Of a stretch of 64,000 bases of DNA, positions 44,322 through 59,907 are shown piece by piece. The stretch covers positions 1,922,001-1,986,000 of the forward strand of contig NC_089390.1 in NCBI RefSeq assembly GCF_003171515.1, given 5' to 3'. A model generated the notes under the pieces. That model was not told where the DNA came from and did no database searches. It saw only the letters and a list, made by a program, of their open reading frames with translations. Position 1 is the stretch's first letter; each line of letters starts with the position of its first letter. Source of the stretch: Pyrenophora tritici-repentis. Its lineage: Eukaryota; Ascomycota; Dothideomycetes; Pleosporales; Pleosporaceae. A program made the translations under genes and the position numbers.

Positions 44322-45128
44322 CTAATCATCGCTGCCCGAACCCGAATCAATTTCCATGACATCTCCGTTTGTCTGTCCTGCAGTTTGTGTCCTCAGTGCA
44401 ATCGTTTTCCTGGCCCTCTTTTGCGCCGCGTTGGCCTTTATCTCTTCCTCGGAAATCAGAGAGCCATCAATACGCAAGAAACCCTTGCCTTTTCCCTTTC
44501 CGTCCATTCTGCCGTCGACATCGCGTATCCGTACCCGCAAATCACCCTCCACCTTATCACCAAAATCGTTGACCCACCAGCCGCCCTCATCTGATAACCG
44601 GCCATCCCATGCCCTCTTCATTTTGCCCGTCTCCTGCGAATGCCATGACCAGTCTGAGGGCATGCATGATGCCAATATGCTGACGGGAAACGTGTTGAGA
44701 TATGCGAGCGTAATGTGTGTTTTCGCTTGGTCCGTAACATGAGCGTGTACGTAAGCATTCTGGACTGGGCGCCATACAAGGAAAGAGGCCGTGGCCCAGA
44801 CGAAAGGCGCAGCATATTCATCGACATGTCTTAGAAGTAGCGGTTCTGCGGGCTCTGCCTTGTCGGAGCGAGACTCGTTTCGCGCACGCTTTGAACGTGA
44901 TTTAGATGCTGTTTCTGGCACACTTGGAGGTGTACTGCTCAACTCAACATCGTCGTAGGCGAGTATAACTCCTTTCGCAGGTGGGAAGTATGTGAGTAGT
45001 AGCGGTGATAGTACGGTCGCGCATACAGCTGAGAAAGGATCTGAAAGGCATGACGCTGGGATGCAAACGTATTGCGATATGCGTTCGCTATGAAATAGAG
45101 AAGCCTCTTCGCTCTGTTCTGGAGCCAT
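44322..45128 (-). CDS. RPA43: DNA-directed RNA polymerase I subunit RPA43
   Basis: Single exon, 268 aa from MAPEQSEEASLFHSERISQY (45128). The ORF is open to 45227, so a longer N-terminus is possible. The first block resembles the Rpb7-like N-terminal domain of RPA43 (SAVCATVLSPLLLTYFPPAK, GVILAYDDVELS). The OB-fold half begins near residue 115 (APFVWATASFLVWRPVQNAY, VHAHVTDQAKTHITLAYLNT, FPVSILASCMPSDWSW), then a C-terminal Lys/Gly-rich stretch and an acidic tail (MEIDSGSGSDD). RPA43 forms the stalk of Pol I with RPA14 and binds the initiation factor Rrn3 for rRNA synthesis in the nucleolus. It is in the same direction as the DUF423 gene and divergent from the ankyrin gene. Confidence 0.9.
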   Translation of the reverse strand: MAPEQSEEASLFHSERISQYVCIPASCLSDPFSAVCATVLSPLLLTYFPPAKGVILAYDDVELSSTPPSVPETASKSRSKRARNESRSDKAEPAEPLLLRHVDEYAAPFVWATASFLVWRPVQNAYVHAHVTDQAKTHITLAYLNTFPVSILASCMPSDWSWHSQETGKMKRAWDGRLSDEGGWWVNDFGDKVEGDLRVRIRDVDGRMDGKGKGKGFLRIDGSLISEEEIKANAAQKRARKTIALRTQTAGQTNGDVMEIDSGSGSDD

Positions 45129-45744
45129 TCTTGGTAAAGTCAGAAGAGGCAGGGCTGTGCAATGTGATTTGCGATCGCGTCGTCGCGAAAGTGCTGAGCT
45201 CAGAAAAAAAGTTGGAGATGTCGGCATTCACAGTTACCGATGTGTGGGGCTAACGCTAGTTAACGCTTCAGCGATTAGTCAGCATCTCTTCTGAACCTGA
45301 CAGGTTAAACGCCGAAAGTCGACAGCGACTGCCTCCCTGGAAGCCGCTCAGCGAAACTCCCATCGGAAATTTTTCTCTAATACACATGAAAAAAGATATT
45401 TTTGCGCCTACGAATACGGAATCCAGCAAAAGCATTCTGGAGTTGATGGGGGTTTGTTCGTCACGTGTGCGGAGGATGCACGCACGTGCGGGCGGAGGAG
45501 GCGCGAAGGAGTTGGCAAGGAAGTAGACGTTGCGTTGACTGTTCGCTTATAACGCCTCTCCGTTCCCCTTATCACATTCTCCAACCAACAACCCAATCCC
45601 CCCGACTCATCCAAATCGAGATAAGTTCCGACAACGCTGCGACAACTGGGCTACGTTTGCCCTCATCTACTACCGAGCATATAACTTAGTACACTTGAGT
45701 CCGCAACACAGAACATACCCTTTTGACTTCCTTCGGACACGCCC
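45129..45744. promoter_or_regulatory. Divergent promoter region, RPA43 / ankyrin gene
   Basis: About 600 bp shared by two divergent genes. It has a CACGTG E-box palindrome at 45462-45467 and a second CACGTG at about 45483. CACGTG is the core site of fungal bHLH factors; a role here is not shown. Confidence 0.45.
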
Positions 45745-46746
45745 ATGGAGGCACTGGAGACCCAGAGGTGGGGGCTTGTCAATGCTGCGATCGAGAAGAA
45801 TGAGCCGGCGCTACTGGACCAGACCACCCAGATTAACGCCCGAAATACCGTCGAGAGATTTCAGTGCCGAGTTCGCGACCTTGCAATAAGGAAGAATTCG
45901 ATACCGATTCTGAGCCACCTTATTAAGCACGGCATGAGCGTAAAACATCTCGAACCTCGGGACGTCACAAAAAAGGGAGAGGTTTCAATCCCAACTCTCG
46001 AGTTCCTACTTGCGAATGGTTGGGATATCAACTGGCCTAGGAACAGTACAACACGCAAGCCCTTTATGTGGTATTGTATCAATGATCGAGCCAAGCTCGT
46101 GTGGTGCCTGAGAAATGGTGCCAAGCTTAAGATGCCCAAGAACTCAGACTGTAGGGGCAGGCGATCCCCGCCAATTCTTGAGATCGTCGCGAGAGAAGGC
46201 GACATAGCGACATTTGAGTTCCTGCGCTCGAAGGGTGCACCTCTGCAGCCATTCCCGCATCAGAATAGAGTACTGCATGCAGCCGTCTATCGTGGTGCTG
46301 TTTATCGACGTGATGGCTCAGGTGACCCGGCAAACGAGACGGAAGAGCACCGAAAAGAGAGAGCAGAACATACTCAGTGCATAGCTATGGTGCGTTACTT
46401 AATTGATGTCGTTGGTTTTGACGCCAATATCCTCGACCAGCTACCAGAGTGCCGAAGAGGTCAATCGGGCGCAATGGGAACGCCTCTCGAATACGCACAA
46501 GACCTTTGGTCAGATAGACTGGATACGCGCGAGTTGACGTGGCTTTTGCTCGACCGGGGCGCAGATCTAACGCCCGCGCTAAAGAATGCAAGGTGGGGTG
46601 AGGACCCTACGAAATGGCATCATCATTTCATAAAGAATGTCGAGGAATGGGAGGAACAAGGGGGTCCTGAAAGGCTGAGAGAGTATCAGGAACTCAAGCG
46701 GCTTGAAGAGCAGAAAAAGAAAGAGCAGAAGTGTTGTGTCCAGTAA
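45745..46746 (+). CDS. Ankyrin-repeat protein ending in a CaaX-like CCVQ
   Basis: Single exon, 333 aa. Degenerate ankyrin-type units run from about residue 10 to 280: RWGLVNAAIEKNEPALLDQT, VRDLAIRKNSIPILSHLIKH, PILEIVAREGDIATFEFLRS, HAAVYRGAVYR, and TPLEYAQDLWSDRLDTRELT followed by WLLLDRGADLTPAL. The last 40 residues form a charged coiled coil (ERLREYQELKRLEEQKKKEQ) that ends KCCVQ. The four final residues fit a farnesylation CaaX box (X = Gln), so membrane attachment is possible. No other domain is visible. Ankyrin repeats mediate protein binding; the partner is unknown. Confidence 0.87.
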   Translation: MEALETQRWGLVNAAIEKNEPALLDQTTQINARNTVERFQCRVRDLAIRKNSIPILSHLIKHGMSVKHLEPRDVTKKGEVSIPTLEFLLANGWDINWPRNSTTRKPFMWYCINDRAKLVWCLRNGAKLKMPKNSDCRGRRSPPILEIVAREGDIATFEFLRSKGAPLQPFPHQNRVLHAAVYRGAVYRRDGSGDPANETEEHRKERAEHTQCIAMVRYLIDVVGFDANILDQLPECRRGQSGAMGTPLEYAQDLWSDRLDTRELTWLLLDRGADLTPALKNARWGEDPTKWHHHFIKNVEEWEEQGGPERLREYQELKRLEEQKKKEQKCCVQ

Positions 46747-47339
46747 ACATTGACTTCGTGCGTTGGGATATTGTATATTAATTAACACAACCAGAGTACT
46801 TTAGTATTGGACTCACCATTGTTGAGCAAATCGATATTACCCACATGAACTGTGTCAATAGCAACGCTACACCACTGAAAACTCTGAGTAAAACGTGCTG
46901 GTATAACAACTGTTCCTAGTGTCCTTGAATGTAGAATTAAAAAGCACGTATCAGAAGATAAACGTAGAGGGAGTAAAGGGCTGTGTGGCGATGATGTGGT
47001 AGCCATGGAAACACAGAGGTTGGTGTCGACAGAGTTAGAGCAAAAGAAACTGAAGACAAATAAACTATGTGATTATATACAGTAGACCAAAATACCAAGG
47101 TGTTGGTAGGCCTTGTAGCACTAGTGCTGAAAGTGAAATAACTATAACTGCATTGTATTCGATTGATCTATTTCCCTACCTAAGGGTGCTATGGAGGTGT
47201 ATATGATCTGATGCGAGTACGGCCGAAGTAGGATCGAGTCGGCTGTTGGGGCATCATTAGGCGGCCGACGTACCTGCTGGTACGCATGATCCGACACAAG
47301 GGCTAATATGCTGATGCGGCATCGTAAAGTCCCAGTCCT
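46747..47339. other. Convergent 3' intergenic region
   Basis: About 590 bp of AT-rich DNA between the 3' ends of the ankyrin gene and the chitinase. No gene seen. Confidence 0.4.
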
Positions 47340-49521
47340 TCAGATACGACAGCTTGCAAGCAGCTGCCAATAATCATCACAGTCCTTCCCTAGTTTCCCA
47401 CAGTTGTTGACCGACGCGCCCTTGCAGTTCTTCGCCAGGTTATCCACTGGCCGGAAGTAATCTATCTTGATTCCTTTATTGCAAGTGAGTGTGCCGGCGA
47501 TGAGACCCGAGTTGTGATCAGATGCATAATTGGCTCCCTTGAAAACGCAGCCGTCAACTAGCACTTTTCCATCGCTCCATGTGATAGAGAAAGGCTGACC
47601 GGCTCCACCGTCGCCGGCCACGGCTTCGGTTCCGACGTCAGTAATCTCAGACCCGGCGTCAACCGTCTCGGAGCTCACGAGTTTGCCGTCGCCACAAGGA
47701 TCTGACACTCGACCGGCTGGGGTCTGAAGCGCGATGTTGGCAGCCTCTTTCTTGTTGACATTATTCCGCCAAATGTCAATCTGCAGGTACGGCCAGAACT
47801 GGGTCATGGCTACATGGGACTGGAGATAGACCTTGATGAAGGCAGAACCCCTTGGCAAACCGTTGCCAGGGAATCTTCGCTGAGCCGGGTCGAAGCGAAT
47901 TGCTGCTTTCCCCCATGAACCAGTCTTTATAACCTCGTCGTTGTAGGTTCGGGTATAGGCAAAGACAGTTACACTTCCATCATTCACATAAGTTTCCAGG
48001 ATAGTCTTGATCTCGTTGATCTTGGCCGGGTATTGCGGTCCAGCTGGGTCCGATCGATCGAGCGTCAAGATGTTCTGAGGAGCAGTACCATACGTACCTA
48101 CTCTCGAACCAGACATGATGTAAAACTTTGTCGAAGGACCAAGGTACTCTCAGCTGATGTCCAAGTTCACGTTGAAATTTTCTTTACGGAGATGTTAGTC
48201 AAAAGTTCATTCAGAAAAACATGCATGTGTGTGGTAGACCTACTTCAGTGGACCAATGACATCTCGATCGAATTCAGCCTGCCCTTTTTTGAGAGTCTCA
48301 CTCTCCCAGATGTGTGCGAAAAAGGCACCTAGCCGTGATACCGCAATGACAACTGCACCTGCGTGAACAAAGTCAGTGTTTCGCATTTCTAACAATGCGT
48401 GATTTGTACTTACAGCCAGTCAAATGATCTACTAGTATATTCTGGGGCCCATTACCCCATTTCACCCGAACCCAGGAGGTTTCCGTGCCTCCGGTCATAT
48501 CGTTGTTGTTGATTTTGATTGTGTTGGCATCTTCCCTGAGATCGTTATACCAATCGGTCCAGTCACCGCTTCCATCGTCGGGAATGTGGCGTTTTGCGAT
48601 AGTAGTGTTGGATAGGTCGAATAACATGTCGATGTTGCCTGAGCTGTCAAGCTGCGGAACAGCTGTAGGCATAACCCCCCTGTTCCTTTCGGCGGCCTTG
48701 CACGCACGGCCACAGCTAGTCGGTGCGCACAAATTCTCAATAGTAGTGGCTGTTTGCGTAGTTGTCGTGTATGTTGTTGCGGAACCGGTACAGGCAGTTA
48801 TGGTGTAACATGTGGTGCTGGTGCTCGCGGACGTAGCCGTCGAGTCCTGGTCAGGGTAAACGGACTTGGTCACGATGTACTTTGCTGTGCAAGTCTCGTA
48901 CTTGCTGCTCGTGGAGCACTCTTCTGGATCTTTTCCGTCGTCAGGCTGATATCGGAGGGTTGGTTAGCATCTGTTCATACAAGTAATGTGGATGTAAAAT
49001 TAGACAAGAGATACTTACGGCCTTTCCTCCTCCGCCGGTTGATCCTCCAAATGGCGTGCAGAAAGATTCTGCACAAGTGCCACTGAAGCAGCCCAAGCCG
49101 TTACACGAGCGTTGCGAACAGTTGATTCCAAGACAAATGCCACCAGGTCCACAGTCTGGCCCTGAACAGTCAAGACTGATGCAATTGAGTCCAAAGAAAT
49201 GCCCGCTACCGCCGCTACCGCCGCTGCCACCACCACCGCCCTCGCAGTCTGAGCCAAAACAACCGCCATTCAGGCAGCCTAGACCCTTGCATACACCGTT
49301 TTCACAGTTGGGACCCAGGTACCCGAACGGGATGCAATCAGTACCTGTGCAGAGGCCATCAAAACAGTCTTTACCGGAGCACCCAAATCTTGCACAGAGA
49401 ATTCCTGAATCCAATCAGTATCTATGGAGCGTCGGCTACAAGGGCATCGATGTGAGAAATCATTAGTGGAGGTTGCTGTTGGAGACGACAAAGATGCGTC
49501 AAAACCCCACGAGGGTGTAAG

Positions 49522-49682
49522 TAGACTCCGCAACAATCAATTCAATCCGGTCACTCTCCTAGACCCACTTACCTATCTAGGTAGGGCTTAAACTCCTATA
49601 GGTAACTACTAGGCTTAAAGCGGTAATCAATCAATCCAATCTGAACCTTCTAGGACCCACTTAATTGATTGTTGCGGACTGT
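49522..49682. mobile_element. 161-bp MITE with 9-bp target-site duplication
   Basis: The termini carry inverted repeats with a perfect 16-bp core: TCCGCAACAATCAATT at 49527-49542 and its reverse complement at 49663-49678. GGGTGTAAG occurs directly on both sides (49513-49521 and 49683-49691), which fits a 9-bp target-site duplication of Mutator-like elements. It has no coding capacity. Internally there is a direct subrepeat (CAATCAAT[T/C]CAATC ... ACCCACTTA) near each end. It lies wholly within a chitinase intron (49405-49714), which it lengthens from about 140 to 310 nt. Confidence 0.8.
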
Positions 49683-49759
49683 GGGTGTAAGAGAGTTAGA
49701 ATGGAATGACATACCTGTGCATTTTCCGTCGTGACAGTCAGGTCCGGTACAATGGCCGT

Positions 49760-50140
49760 TCGTCGAAGTGGGGACCTCGGTGTTGGTTGATGTACCAGAA
49801 GATGTTGCTGTTCCACCGATAATTGTAGTAGTGCCATTGATAACAGTCGTGAAAAGTCCACCGGCGCCAATGACTGTAGTGGTACCGCCTATAACCGTCG
49901 TGATGGCACCGGTACTAGGAGAAGAGGTGGTAATACCTCCAACAACTGTCGTTTTTCCGCCGATGACGGTGGTTGACCCATCGAAGCGTGTCGAGGTTGT
50001 GCCGCCATTCGCTGTCGTCTTGCCGTTGATGACTGTTGTCTTCCCGCCGACTACCGCGGTAATCGTGTTAGTGGTGGTCGAAGTGGTCCCGCCAACAACA
50101 GACGTAACGCCTCCGATCGCCGTCGTGCCACCGCCTCCTG
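49760..50140 (-). repeat. Thr/Gly/Val-rich imperfect tandem repeats in the chitinase
   Basis: The minus-strand frame encodes repeated TTVIGGTTTVI-like units (ITTVIGG, TTVVGG, TTVINGTTTIIGG), probably an O-glycosylated spacer between chitin-binding modules and the Cys-rich region. The antisense ORF of 168 codons at this place is a by-product of the repeats. Confidence 0.8.
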
Positions 50141-52739
50141 GAGCGGGTGAGTCGCATCCAGACTGGCAACCGACGCCACAATATGCTTCTGAGCTATCGC
50201 AGAAACCAGAAGCGCTACAGCAGCCACCTTGGGGCCAGGACCCGCAGGTTTTGTCCTTGTACTTGGAACCGTAAGTTCTATCTGTTGTCCTGCTACTATT
50301 GTTATAGTCTCCTGACTGACATCCACTGCCACAGTACGCTGCGTCAGTGCCGCACCAACCGCTGCTATAGTACGAGAGAAGCGATTAGTGAGGACTCTAA
50401 TTGCAATGCTTCAGAAAATGATGTGATGAACTTACCTGGAGCAGCAACTCCCGGTTGACCAAGATCCGCAGACGGTGTTACCGTTCATATTACCACAGGT
50501 TCCGTCTGTGGTGTTGATGGGTCCCAGGCCCCTTGAAATGAATTAGCGGAGTGAATGAATATAGTAACGGGGCTAGAGGCTATCATACCTTCCGATGCCT
50601 GAATTGAAGTCGACACTCCAAGCCATGGTTCCACCAAAACATTGGTTGTCCACCCAGGCTTTATTCTGTTTGATAGTCTCTGCATCATCGTATCCAATCC
50701 ACTGATCCTCTCACGTAATCTCCTTCATCATGACATCAGGCAGATACCTAGGAGACTATTCGGTAAGTAAAGTGGTTTAGATGCGCATAACGGCAGCAGA
50801 TGAACTTACTTGGGCGTTAGTCCTTTTGTCTTGATCAGATCTTGAATCTCTGCCAAACCCATTGCTCCGGCTGAGTTAGTGCAGACGCCAGGATTACTAG
50901 GGCCGGAGAAAGCACATCCAACGCTGTTGCAGCTAGGGTTAGCCACAGTGTAGCCGCGTCCGTATAGAGCAACACCAAAATTGATCTTGGAAGCGTCAAG
51001 CTCATCGAACCATAGAAGCAGTGTGTCGTTCCCGATCTCCCGGATGTCGGCTTGACCACGAACGACAGGCTGGATCGTCTTCTGGTTTATGTCCCAGGGA
51101 CCGTGTAGATCTAGAGTAGAAATTTGTTAGCCATGGAACCAAGTAATGGGGAAGGTTTTTGTATGGGAAATAACATCGCGAATCCACTTACCGTAAGCCA
51201 TGAATCCGAAAAAGTCAACTGAGCTCTCCATGCTCTTGGCATCAAAGTAGCGCAGGTACCAGTAATCAGGTGCAAGCGTCAAGCTGATTTCATACTTGCT
51301 ACCAAAGGCTACACGCATCTCTTTGACCAGGAGTACCAGATTCTGTGTCTTCTGGGACTCCTCCGCGATCAGGCGAGACAGGATATTCCTAGTCGAGGTC
51401 TACGCCCTGGAAGCCATATTTGGGCATGAAGTCCAAAAGTGAATTGATGAAAGCTGCACGATTGCTGGACGTCGAAAAAAGCTGGCTCCTAGTGGTAATA
51501 TCTTCAGTATATTGTCACACAGCTTTCCCTTGAGACGCTTGAGTACGTACCATGTCTGATGTGTTGCTCTTTCGGGATCGCTGAAGTCGAAGCCACCTAC
51601 TGCTATCCATCTAGGTTGGAAAAAACTTTCAGCTTTTGTTCCTAATCAATGCGAGAGCGCTCGGGAGATACATAAGTTTTGATTGCTTTCTTCTGGAGTG
51701 CAGTGAACTGGGTGTAGAGTGCAATGTCGCCAGGGTCCGCATTGGTGACCGCAAATGAAGATGGATTGATGGATGCAAAAGCATAGTAGAGATGGGTATA
51801 GCCTGCAGTGGCGATGTCATTGGGGTAAATATGGTTGCATAAGCGATCGCGAGTGTTGCTTCCTTGGTAGTATCCAATCGTTCGGCCGCCAGTGCTGCCG
51901 CTTCCGACGCCGCAGGTACGACCTGACTTGACTTGGCAAGAGTCAAAGCCAGCCTGGCATGGCAGTGTCAACCCCTTTGGATCACCATTAACACAGCAAA
52001 GATCGGTTGTCTAGAGCTGGCGAGTTAGGTCTTGTTACATGTTATTGATGAGAGGAAAGATAACTTACGCCACACCAGCCGGTGGCAGAGCAGCAAAGGT
52101 TCATGCCACACTTCTCCTTGCCGCCTTTGCTATATTTGCCGCACATGGCAGTTGCATCGCAACTGGAGGTACACTACCACAATTGAAACACGTCAGCTGA
52201 TGCACATGTCCAACAGAATGAAACTGCCAACAGTGCTTGTACCGCAAGGCTGAAGAAGGGGCGATACTCACGTTGCCTTTGCCACAGTTCTCCGGGCCAT
52301 AGCCACAAGTTCCCCTAGTGTTGCAGCAACTGATCAACGAACCCGTCAGCGCGTGTCGTGGATAAATGACTGAGAGGTTCAAGGATTTCCGACACTCATG
52401 AATGGTTATTGGGAGTTGGTTAGTGACTTACCTTCCATCTGCACAAGTGCCGTCTGGGAGACACAGAGTCGTATCTCGACGGACGAGACTTGACGCCCCT
52501 GAATGCATGGCAGCATCTACAGCAAATTGTATCTCTAATACTTTGGGCGAGAGACTTTGAGGATGTTGGTGTGTCGGATCCTTGAATGGCTTCACTTGAG
52601 AGCCATTGTTTGGTGTGGTAGGCAAAGCACGTATCCCATTGGGACTGGAAGACTGTAGCATATGTCTTTGAGCCGTTCTGACCAGTGGATTCACCAGCAG
52701 AAGGCCATAGATAACATCCAACAGCGTTGGTAAAATCAT

Positions 52740-57041
<4,302 letters not shown>

Positions 57042-59610
57042 ATGGACTACTCGGAAGGCATGGATCATCACGCGTCCGTCTTTTACATCGGACAGCATGA
57101 ATCAAAGCGGAGTTTGGATGTATCGCCAGAATTGGTCCAACATGCCCAAGACCTTGGAGTGAGTACAGTTGAAAAGGCATGCGACTCACAATACTGACCT
57201 ATTCTAGTATGACATGATCACGAGCCCGATCACGAACGACAACTTCCATACCCGCGTTCTCGGCCTTCTCAACGCATATACTCAAACCCTCGCCGAGTCA
57301 CAGTCGCAGCCACTACCCTTGATACCTGCACTGGACAACCTAGACACACCCCTCGGCCCGACAGATACCATTGGTCAGCTCGTCACTTTCTCTAGCTCGT
57401 GGATCGATCTATCCTCTCCAGACCCACTCATTGCGCATCTCTCGCGACAAGTCTTCCACCTTGAAGTCGCATACGCAGGTTTCTGTGGTGTCACCAACCT
57501 CGTTGTACCTGGACCAAGGCTTGCTCATGGGCAGGCAGGTGTGTCTCAGTATGCTCGATCGATCAAGGAGGCTCTTCAAACAGGATCCTACATCCAGATC
57601 CACGTCCAACTACCCATGGACGGCAGACAGCCAAGCTCTAGTGAGGATGATCTGGGGGATCTAGCACGCTTTGCGAGGCCTGAGTTTGAGCCGAGCAGCC
57701 AGGCGAAGACTCTTGATTCTTGGAGCTCATGGGACGCTTGGAACACTATTAGATCTATCTGCAAGTACCACAATAGATTGTCAATCAGTAAGGATACACA
57801 GTTTCAATCTACGAGTTCCTAACAACTAACTCGGGGTTTCAGTGCTCGATCTTCCTCGCCGACTTCCATCTTTGGCTATCCAGTCACGATGGTTCTCAGA
57901 GCCTGTTAGACTGCTTAACCTTTTGGCATCTTCCTTCCTTGTGAATGCTCGCCAATCCTATGTCCTCTCAAAAGCACACCAAGTCTTCATCTTTCGCTGC
58001 TTCCGTCTACAGCGTGGCCCCTGGTTACTCATTTCCGACACTGGCCCACTCCCAGGTATTGATGATCCGGACATGATCATGTCATACTCAACTGGACACC
58101 TTTCCCCTCGCACAGTAGAGGATGCGCCGAGCGACGCGTCTTCCTCGCGTGCGCCAACTCCAGCTGAAGCTGCACAGTTGACACAAAAAGTGCCAAAGAA
58201 GAGCAGCAGCAGTAACGACCCCACACCACATTTGAGTTATATGCGATATCTGCAACGTAATCAGCCAACGAAGAGCCAGATTGAACGTTTCGGTGGAGGA
58301 TTTCAAGACTACTTGCAAAGCCCACTACAACCACTGACAGACAATCTGGAATCGATCACTTATGAGGTATTCGAGAAGGACCCGATCAAGTACGCTTGGT
58401 ATGAGCGGGCCATTGCACAGGCCTTGAAAGACTGGCATACAGAGAGAAGATCGACTAGTTCCGAAAATGGCGCCGTCGTTATTGCTGTCGTAGGCTCTGG
58501 TCGAGGCCCACTTGTAACGCGAGCTTTGAATGCAAGCGCCAGCTCGGGAGTACCAGTGAAAGTCTATGCAATCGAGAAGAACCCCAACGCCTATGTCCTT
58601 CTAAAGCGACACAACGTGGAAACCTGGGGTGGCCGAGTCACAGTCGTCAAGACAGACATGCGAGCCTGGAAAGGTCCTGTACAAGCCGATGGTACATTAG
58701 GCAATGTCGACATTCTCGTCAGCGAGCTCCTAGGCTCCTTTGCTGACAACGAACTGTCCCCCGAGTGTCTCGATGGAGTCCAACATGTCCTCAACCCAGA
58801 TCACGGCATCTCCATTCCTTCCAGCTACACCGCCCACTTCACACCTATCTCCACCCCCAAACTATGGGCAGACCTATACAACCGAAGCACAAACATCGAT
58901 CCAAACGCCTTCGATATCCCCTGGGTTGTCATGCTCACCCAATTCGACTACCTCTCCGCAGAAGAAACACAAAACACAATCGCCTCCCAACAGCTCACGA
59001 ACGGAACAAAGATGCAAAACTTCAACCTCGAGCCCCCTCTCGAGCCAAATGTACAAACTGCATGGGAATTCACTCACCCTCTTCCCCCATCCGTCCTGGC
59101 ACAGTCTTCACTGCGTAAAGGTGGATCCGCAGTCGGTGGCGGCGGTGGCTTCGTTGGCGGCGACGGCGCAAACGAACACAATCTCCGCTACTGCAGGATT
59201 GCCTTCCCCATCAAGGAACCTGGTGTCTGCCATGGTTTAGGCGCATACTTTGAAACCGTGCTGTACAGTGGATCTGAAGGCCCCGTAGAGTTGAGCACGA
59301 ATCCTGTTACTATGGAGCAGAAGAGCAAGGATATGATATCTTGGTTTCCCATTTTGTTCCCGCTAAAGGTACATTTGTCCCCGCTTTCTTTTGCCAGTGG
59401 AAATAAAGAAGTAATCTGACTGACTGGATATAGGTCCCTATGACTCTTCCTGCAAACTCGGAAGTGGAAGTTAGTTTCTGGAGGCAGACGGATGATCGCA
59501 AGGTGTGGTATGAATGGTTGGTTGAGAGCTACATGGTAGTCAATGGGCAGAGGATACGGTTGGGTGTTTCGGATTTGCATTCTAGCAAGTCAAATGGGTG
59601 TATGATGTAA
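57042..59610 (+). CDS. Protein arginine N-methyltransferase 5 (PRMT5 / Skb1 / Hsl7)
   Basis: Exons 57042-57158, 57208-57787, 57843-59368 and 59434-59610 give 799 aa. All introns are 49-65 nt and in phase. The N-terminal TIM-barrel-like domain begins FYIGQHESKRSLDVSPELVQ. The linker segment SYMRYLQRNQPTKSQIERFG is highly characteristic of PRMT5, as is YEVFEKDPIKYAWYERAIAQ. The SAM-binding motif is VVGSGRGPLVTRAL, and the acidic double-E loop is SELLGSFADNELSPECLDG. The C-terminal beta-barrel follows (HNLRYCRIAFPIKEPGVCHG, WFPILFPLKVPM). A Ser/Pro insert of about 55 residues (after RTVEDAPSDASSSRAPTPAE) and a Gly-rich insert (VGGGGGFVGGDG) are lineage features. The enzyme makes symmetric dimethylarginine on Sm proteins and histones. 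Confidence 0.95.
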
Positions 59611-59907
59611 GTCGAGCTTCATGGACGGGGCTGAGGGCATAGTTGTGTGTAGATACCACAACTTCCACTTTTTTTTTTTAGACAAAAGCAAGATCATGAC
59701 GAACATCATGGAGTAGTTGTCTTCGAGTTATCAGCTACTCTTTTCGTGCTCTTTCGTCCATACCTCGGAACCACAACCGAGAATTAACCTACTCGACAAA
59801 AATACGTAACTCGTGGTATCCCATTACGAAACTGAACATCCTTGCGCCGTTTCTACCAACACAACTTTCCTTCCTTCCAAACCCCTACCCACACCATATT
59901 TCCCACT

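Larger units (their letters stand above)
47340..52739 (-). pseudogene. Killer-toxin-like GH18 chitinase with chitin-binding modules, inactivated
   Basis: Exons read as 52739-52432, 52329-52272, 52173-52069, 52010-51672, 51610-51551, 51488-51192, 51110-50810, 50747-50589, 50531-50436, 50364-49715, 49404-49019, 48945-48414, 48358-48244 and about 48200-47340. Domain order: hydrophobic N-terminus, hevein-type chitin-binding Cys modules, GH18 barrel (RTIGYYQGSNTRDRLCNHIY, GTMAWSVDF), two further chitin-binding modules, a Thr/Gly-rich repeat, a Cys-rich repeat region (CxGxDC units), and a C-terminal domain as in fungal subgroup C chitinases. Defects: TAG at 51387-51389 inside the catalytic DxxDxDxE motif, TGA at 50711-50713 and TGA at 48150-48152. 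Each lies where the family usually has Trp. The junction 51672/51610 and the last acceptor near 48200 do not splice in frame. The intact ancestor would have been a secreted cell-wall chitinase. I call a decayed copy. Confidence 0.8.

Noticed and set aside
43842..44594. 250-codon plus-strand ORF
   Set aside because: Overlaps DUF423 and RPA43 on the opposite strand; no motif of its own.
49768..50274. 168-codon plus-strand ORF rich in Val, Thr and Pro
   Set aside because: Complement of the Thr/Gly repeat of the chitinase; its regularity reflects that repeat.
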